A stretch of 64,000 bases of DNA. Source: Micropterus salmoides. Its lineage: Eukaryota; Chordata; Actinopteri; Centrarchiformes; Centrarchidae. The first letter of the stretch is position 1. The number at the start of each line of letters is the position of its first letter. The notes beneath the pieces were generated by a model. That model was not told the DNA's origin and did not search any database. It was given only the letters and a program-made list of their open reading frames with translations. The stretch spans positions 24,479,225 to 24,543,224 of the forward strand of contig NW_024041150.1 of NCBI RefSeq assembly GCF_014851395.1, read 5' to 3'. A program made the translations under genes and the position numbers. Shown in pieces: positions 58,878 to 64,000 of this stretch.

Positions 58878-60629
58878 AGGGTCATGGTATCCATGATATG
58901 TATGTCAAACCAATACACTCAATTTTCTTATTTATACAAAGTGTATTTATATAATCATATTCGTATTCTGTGAGACTTCTTGTAGTTTCTACTATTTCTT
59001 TCAGAAACTTTACAATGATCACAATACAAAATCTTTCAAGTTTAAATTGTCTTGTGTGTTTTGTCATTTTGGTGGTTAAAGTGTATCAGGGCATGTTTAT
59101 TGCCAGCAGCTTTAAAGGGGCATTATGTAGTTTTCAGCAGCCACTAGCGGTGCGGTTTTAAGATTGCAACCAGGTGTGTGCTCATACATGTGTTCGCTTG
59201 AACTCATGAGCGAGCATAATCAGAAACACTACCACTTTCATACAGAAATCCTGCAATAAATGCAGAAACACCAGTATGCAGGCTGTGGCTTTTCACACAG
59301 ACATGATCAGGTTCTGTTATTTCTCGGCTCAGAGGCAGATCAACACCGGCGCCATACCTTTCATTCAGCACAGCAAGACACGGGCATATTGGCACAGTAC
59401 TCCCGAAAAAAAGGGAGAGTGACAGCGGCTATAGACAGGTAGTGTGACAGCTTCACACAACATTCTGGAAACTTGGGTAAACTCCCACTGCAACGTTACA
59501 GTATCTGCTTGATTTAGCCGACATGCTACATCGCCGTTAGCTCGCCTGCTGCTTTCAGTAACTATCTGTACTATCTGTGTATCTTTCACCAGAGGCTCAG
59601 CAATGTCAACACAGCTAAATGTATATGATGATAAGGAAGCGGTCAGTGAGCTGGATTGAATATTATAACGAGATTGTGTCACACTTTATAACAGTTAGAC
59701 CACAGTATGTAACTTTACTGTAGTGTTAGTGGATGGCTCTTCCTCTGTGTTGTTGTCGCCGTTTTGTTGCAATATTCTATATTATGTGGGTCACGTTAGT
59801 TACAGCGACCGAGAGGTGGAGAAGCTGTGCACCCAAGTATAGGTAAAACCAAAATAAATCTAAATTGAATGTCACGTAGCAAGCAGCGGCAGCGGCGCTA
59901 ATATAGCATTAGCAGGCTGTTCCTCCACCGGATAACGTTAGCAACTGCTCGCCGTTAGCAGGCGAGCTAATGTGACTTTCACTGTGTTTCTCCAGCTTTT
60001 CTAATGTTCACTGTGATGTAGATGCAGCTGATGTACACTCAACATCATCTGCATCTGTTTGGTCTGATGGGCTTTTATTGTTTTAAACTTTTATTGTTAT
60101 TTTGTATCCTTACATGGAATCTGTGTTTTGCTGGGAGCCGGTTGTTTTATGGTGTTAGTGGGCTGCAGTGTTGTCGCTGTAGTCTGAGAGAGGCTCGGGA
60201 GCACACACAGTGCCAAATCTGACCCGGTGTCTTCACATTAAAAGCAGAATGGTGGCTGATGCAAGCAACAGAGAAAACAGGTGTGTGCTTCATTTCTAAG
60301 TGAGTTTTGAGCCCACTGACAATAACGCAATGAAAATTTGATTTATTAATAATTAATTTCATTGATAAACTTGCATAATAAAATTCTAATGACGGTGTGA
60401 TTTCATATCATTACATTTCAGAAGAGTGTCTTACCAGCCAGTCTCAGCCTTTGCTGTGTCGGTGAAACGGTTTGTTCAGAAAGAGAGAACTGCGAGCAGC
60501 GCATTATTCCCTTTGGCAATGAGATTGTTATTTAAAGGATTAGGTGTGGCTGTCGGATACTGCCAGACAGTATTAGAGATGTGTTGTTCTTAATAACATT
60601 AGATTCAGCACTGTAAATAAACTCCAAAC
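58878..60629 (+). repeat. Downstream block in unit 2 (copy D), split by an insert
   Basis: 58878-59113 and 60379-60629 together match 9271-9818. The middle 59114-60378 is foreign. Confidence 0.65.
59114..60378. mobile_element. ~1.26-kb insertion in the downstream block of unit 2
   Basis: Present only in unit 2. Starts AAAGGGGCATTATGTAGTTT and CAGCCACTAGCGGTGCGG, a start I associate with non-autonomous fish DNA transposons. The middle has AGCGGCGCTAATATAGCATT and other GC-richer words; the end is AT-rich. No transposase is visible, and the exact ends and target duplication could not be fixed. Confidence 0.5.
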
Positions 60630-61290
60630 AGCAAATCACAGGGCAAAAGGCAGTTGAGGTACACACAGAAAGATTATCACTACAGGGAGTCAAGGTGAAC
60701 TAGGACAGAAAAAGGGGAACTAGTGAGAAAGGGATAACAAGATGTTTACCATAAATCTTGGAACTTGCTATCTACTCATTACATTTTAAGTTCAGACTTT
60801 ATACTGTAAAAGCAAAATAAAGAAGAAACAGAGGTACAGATGACTTTTACAAAATTGTCCAAAAGATGTAATGGTGAACTTGTGACACAAACATGCCAAG
60901 CCAAGTCCTGGCGAGATTTATATTTGTATTTGTTGTCAATAATGGGAGACAAAATCTCTCTCTTCTCTAATAACTTAAAGTAAAAGAACAAAAACTATGG
61001 GCTAGTATTATGATGGGCAACATCTTCAGTCCTTACAAACTGTCCATCAACAGTGCTTACATCTCCCCAAGAATAGTAAAAATATACTAAACTGTGACTT
61101 ATCATTCCACCTACAAAACAGCCTTAAGAAATCCAAAACACATTTTTGTTTTGTTAAACTGCAACTACTGCTGGGGGAAAAAGACACATATCCTTGAAAC
61201 TAATATCTTAACTAATAGCTTTTACACTACATCGAATTGACCTGTTCACCCACATTCATACACTGTGCCTAAGTGCTCAAACGTAAACTA

Positions 61291-61342
61291 ACATTCACAC
61301 ATATTCATACAGCACCTCTGCTGTATGAATATGTGTGAATGT
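61291..61342. repeat. Perfect 23-bp foldback with 6-bp loop
   Basis: Arms 61291-61313 (ACATTCACACATATTCATAC...) and 61320-61342 are exact reverse complements around ACCTCT. Unit 1 (10932-10954) has only the left arm, so the right arm arose after the duplication. Confidence 0.9.
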
Positions 61343-61375
61343 GAATGTGCCATCGGGGGAAATTCAAGGTTCAGT

Positions 61376-61756
61376 ATCATGCCCAAGGACACTTTGACAT
61401 ACAGCCCAATTAACGGGCAACCCCTTTTACCCCCTGAGCCACTGCTGCCCCAGGTTACAAGAATAACAAGGTACACGGTAAAAGCAGAAAGAAAAAGAAA
61501 TTAAAATACAGTAAAAAGAATACAGTTAAAGGTTCAGTGTGTAATATCTCTGAGTATCTACCGACAGAAATGCAATATAAGATCCATCACTATGTTTTCA
61601 GTGTTGTATAAAGACCTTATATAATAAACTGTTATGTTTTTATTGCCTTAGAATGAGCCATTTATATCTACATAACCACGGGTCAACCTTCCATGGACGC
61701 CACCACGTGGCATCATCATGTTTCTACAGTAGCTACAGTAGTGAGGCCAGGGGAGA
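61376..61756. other. No gene; common fish repeat remnants
   Basis: 61380-61450 continues the repeat with CCCAAGGACACTTTG. 61526-61745 (TTAAAGGTTCAGTGTGTAAT to CATGTTTCTACAGTAGC) has the look of a widespread non-autonomous fish DNA element. Confidence 0.45.
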
Positions 61757-62203
61757 TTACAGCCCATATGCCTCAGTGAAGAGGTGTGTTTTAAGCTGTT
61801 TTTTAAAGGTTATTAGAGAGGAGGCAGAGCGGAAGGCAAGAGGAAGCTTGTTCCAGAGTGATGGTGCACTGACACAGAAGGCTCTGTCACCAAATGTCCG
61901 GAGCCTGGAATTAGGGACAACGAACAGGCCCATGTCAGAGAACCGCAGGGACCATGACTGAGTGTAGGCATGGAGTAGATCTGTGAGGTACTGAGGTACA
62001 AGTCCATGGAGAGATTTGTACGTCAGGATTTTATATTTGATCCGGGACTTAACTGGCAGCCAGTGAGGCTTCCTCAGGATGGAAGTGATGTGCAGTCCAA
62101 GTTTTGTGTGGGTGAGCATTCTAGCCACAGAGTTCTGGACATACTGGAGTCTGTGAGTAGCCTTGCTGGGCAGACCAAACAGGATACCATTACAGTAGTC
62201 AAG

Positions 62204-62303
62204 TCGGGAGTTGGAGAGGCACTGTCAGAGACTGGAGAGGCACTGTCGGGAGTTGGAGAGGCACTGTCAGAGACTGGAGAGGCACTGTCAGAGTCTGGAG
62301 ATG
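62204..62303. repeat. 21-bp minisatellite inside the LINE
   Basis: Nearly five copies of a 21-bp unit (GTCAGAGACTGGAGAGGCAC and one base), alternating with a GTCGGGAGTT variant, so the array has a 42-bp period. In the LINE frame it encodes a repeated PDSASPVSDSAS-type peptide. Confidence 0.85.
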
Positions 62304-63609
62304 TTCTTAAAATGTGAAAGGCAGTAGTGTTTTTGATATGCTGTTGGAAGGAGAGAGTGGAGTCCATGATGACGCCCAGGTTGCGTACTCTCTGAGGGGA
62401 TGCAGAGATTGAGATGTCCAACCTCATGGTGTTTGACTGCGGGGCAAATACCATGAGTTCTGTTTTGTTTTTGTTCAGTTTGAGGAGGTTACTGTCCATC
62501 CAGTTCTTTATGCCCTTCAGGCAATTGATAAGCGGTGGAAGGGATGTAGGAGATTTAGTGCTAATGTACAGCTGGGGGTCATCAGTGTAGCAGTGGAATT
62601 GTAGTCCATGATTACGGATGATCATCCCAAGAGGTAGCATGTAGATATTAAATAGTAGTGGCCAAGCACTGAGGCACGCTGTGTGAGACTGGTGCCAATT
62701 CAGAGCAGATGCCTGTTGGTGAGATAGGATTGAAGTGATTAACCAAGTCATCAACTGTGGTTTGGGGGATAACTGAGAAGATGGCCTGCAAGGGTACAGG
62801 ATTGTTTAGGTATGCATACTTGTTTGATGTTACAATATGCAATGGTCCTTTTCACACACTTCCTGTATGTGTGCACAGAAACAGAGAACATGACAGCAAG
62901 GTGATCTGAAATGGCCAGGTCAACAGTCTGTAAGTCCAGTAGTGACAAAAATTCTGCAGCGTAAACATCACTGGAATCAACATGGATGTTAAAGTCACTA
63001 TGTAGGATGGTAGCTGGAGAGGTGGGGCAAATCAGAGCAAGGAGGTCAGAAAACTCAGGCAGGAAACTAGCAGATGCCTTAGGCGGGCGATAGACATGGA
63101 TCAATTGCAGCTGCAGAGACCCAGACAGAGCAAAGTGAATGCACTCAAATGAAGGCGTGTACTGGAAATTTTTATATTATTATTTGTAAACTTTTATCTG
63201 GATGGACGCATGATGTATGACAGCCAGTCCCCCACCACGTCCAGAACCACAGGGCTTTTGAATATAACTATAGCTTTGGGGGGTAGCTTGGTTAAGCGCA
63301 AGAAAGTCCATTAGGTTCTGCCAAGTTTCAGTCAGACACAGAAAATCCAGTTTCCTGTCAGCTATGATGTCGTGTATGAGTGGCGCTTTATTATTTAGTG
63401 AGCAAGTGTTAAGCAGCATAAATGAGGCAGATTTATAGACAGATGTATTGGCATGGGGGATGACATCAACAGCCTGTTCCAAGGGCCATAGGTTAAATGA
63501 ATGTAGGCGTGGCTTACTCTGATAACGTCGTCGCTGAGTAGTGATACACCAAAGAGTAGCCGGGGGTGTCTCCAGGAAAAAAACTTATGTTGGGCAGCCC
63601 TGTGCACAT

Positions 63610-63626
63610 GGGGGGGGGGGGGGGGG
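63610..63626. repeat. G17 homopolymer
   Basis: Seventeen G in a row; the length is likely to be unstable or miscalled. Confidence 0.9.
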
Positions 63627-63760
63627 CGTAAGAGATGGAGAGATTTAATCACCTCAAGGCTAACGTTACTCGGTACGATGTGTGAGGTGAGATTCTTGAG
63701 TTCCAAAGTGGAGTACCTTAGGAAAGCCATGATGCTGGAGGAGACCGCTAGCTTGTCCAA

Positions 63761-64000
63761 TGCTAGCTAGTGTTAGCTTACAAGCCACAGACCATCCACC
63801 AGAGAATCACAGCCAAGCTTCAACAGAGACTACTGTGGAGGATCAAGCCGTTGTCAATGTTAATTACAGCTGTTGGCAGTTTGGGGATCATCAGAATAAA
63901 GCCAAGGTTTGGAAGTAGCCTGTCGACCTCTCTGCAAGGTAGCGTAGCAACTGGAAAAAGCCACTGGTTTAGCAGATCCCGTAGCGTAACCAGAGCACAC
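63761..64000. other. No gene seen at right edge
   Basis: May belong to the 5' UTR of the minus-strand LINE, or to flanking DNA; nothing recognisable. Confidence 0.3.

Larger units (their letters stand above)
38025..61375 (+). repeat. Segmental duplication, unit 2 (carries mucin gene 2)
   Basis: Counterpart of 1575-10995 in direct orientation. It is longer because of the 16.8-kb mucin exon and an insert at about 59114-60378. It lacks about 100 bp of the 3' UTR region (counterpart of 8873-8965), 131 bp of intron 5, and the counterpart of 10370-10868. Confidence 0.8.
61757..63760 (-). mobile_element. L2-type LINE with internal deletion
   Basis: Minus strand. 63482-63180 encodes the start of the endonuclease (LLNTCSLNNKAPLIHDIIAD, DFLCLTETW), and 63104-62751 continues (IHVYRPPKAS, SDFNIHVDSSD). 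The first RT blocks are missing. 62754-62074 resumes near LFNIYMLPLGMIIRNHG, with YTDD in place of the catalytic YADD (CYTDDPQLYIS), and 62128-61757 gives the C-terminus (SLHGLVPQYLTDLL, FCVSAPSLWNKLPLAFRS). Frame changes are present. Sequence 5' of 63482 is probably the LINE 5' region. Confidence 0.8.

Overview
The window reads as ray-finned (teleost) fish nuclear DNA. It holds spliced genes with GT-AG introns and a dense mix of fish-type repeats: L2-like and L1-like LINEs, two Tc1 elements, a Ty3/gypsy remnant, a tRNA-derived SINE, a P-like MITE and a Polinton/Maverick remnant. No bacterial-type operons, CRISPR arrays or functional RNA genes were found.

The main content is a pair of direct tandem paralogs on the + strand, gene 1 (1703-8854) and gene 2 (38157-58558). 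Each has eight coding exons with the same phases: a signal-peptide exon, one giant Thr/Ser/Pro/Ala mucin exon, two SEA domains each split over three exons, and a short hydrophobic C-terminal exon (GPI signal or membrane anchor). Introns and SEA exons are nearly the same in both copies, but the mucin exon is 3,508 nt in gene 1 and 16,804 nt in gene 2. Each giant exon carries one apparent 1-nt deletion upstream of its SEA domains. Adding back one base makes both spliced lengths exact multiples of three (1,426 and 5,888 codons plus stop). These may be sequencing or assembly slips in low-complexity DNA, or true inactivating changes.

The duplicated unit covers about 1575-10995 and 38025-61375. It includes a roughly 0.5-kb block that occurs twice per unit, in intron 5 and downstream of the stop. 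The 27 kb between the units is a graveyard of mobile DNA: SINE pieces, a Tc1/mariner fragment (13.1 kb), an LTR and gypsy integrase (14.0-15.9 kb), an L2 LINE split by a Tc1 copy (17.2-19.8 kb), an L2 tail (20.0-20.6 kb), two GGGCCCGAGCA-type repeats (20.6-21.9 kb), a second Tc1 copy (22.3-23.8 kb), an L1-like LINE (25.3-26.8 kb), and a P-like MITE with a perfect 8-bp target duplication (28.8-29.2 kb).

At 30.1-36.2 kb lies a decayed Polinton/Maverick (adintovirus-like) element. It keeps the tail of protein-primed DNA polymerase B, an FtsK/HerA-type packaging ATPase and one unassigned ORF on +. Facing these on - are an adenain-like protease, a major-capsid-like gene, a small virion-type ORF and a penton-like minor capsid gene. 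All are broken. The right edge of the window (61.7-63.8 kb) and the left edge (1-1485) are L2-type LINE remnants on the - strand.
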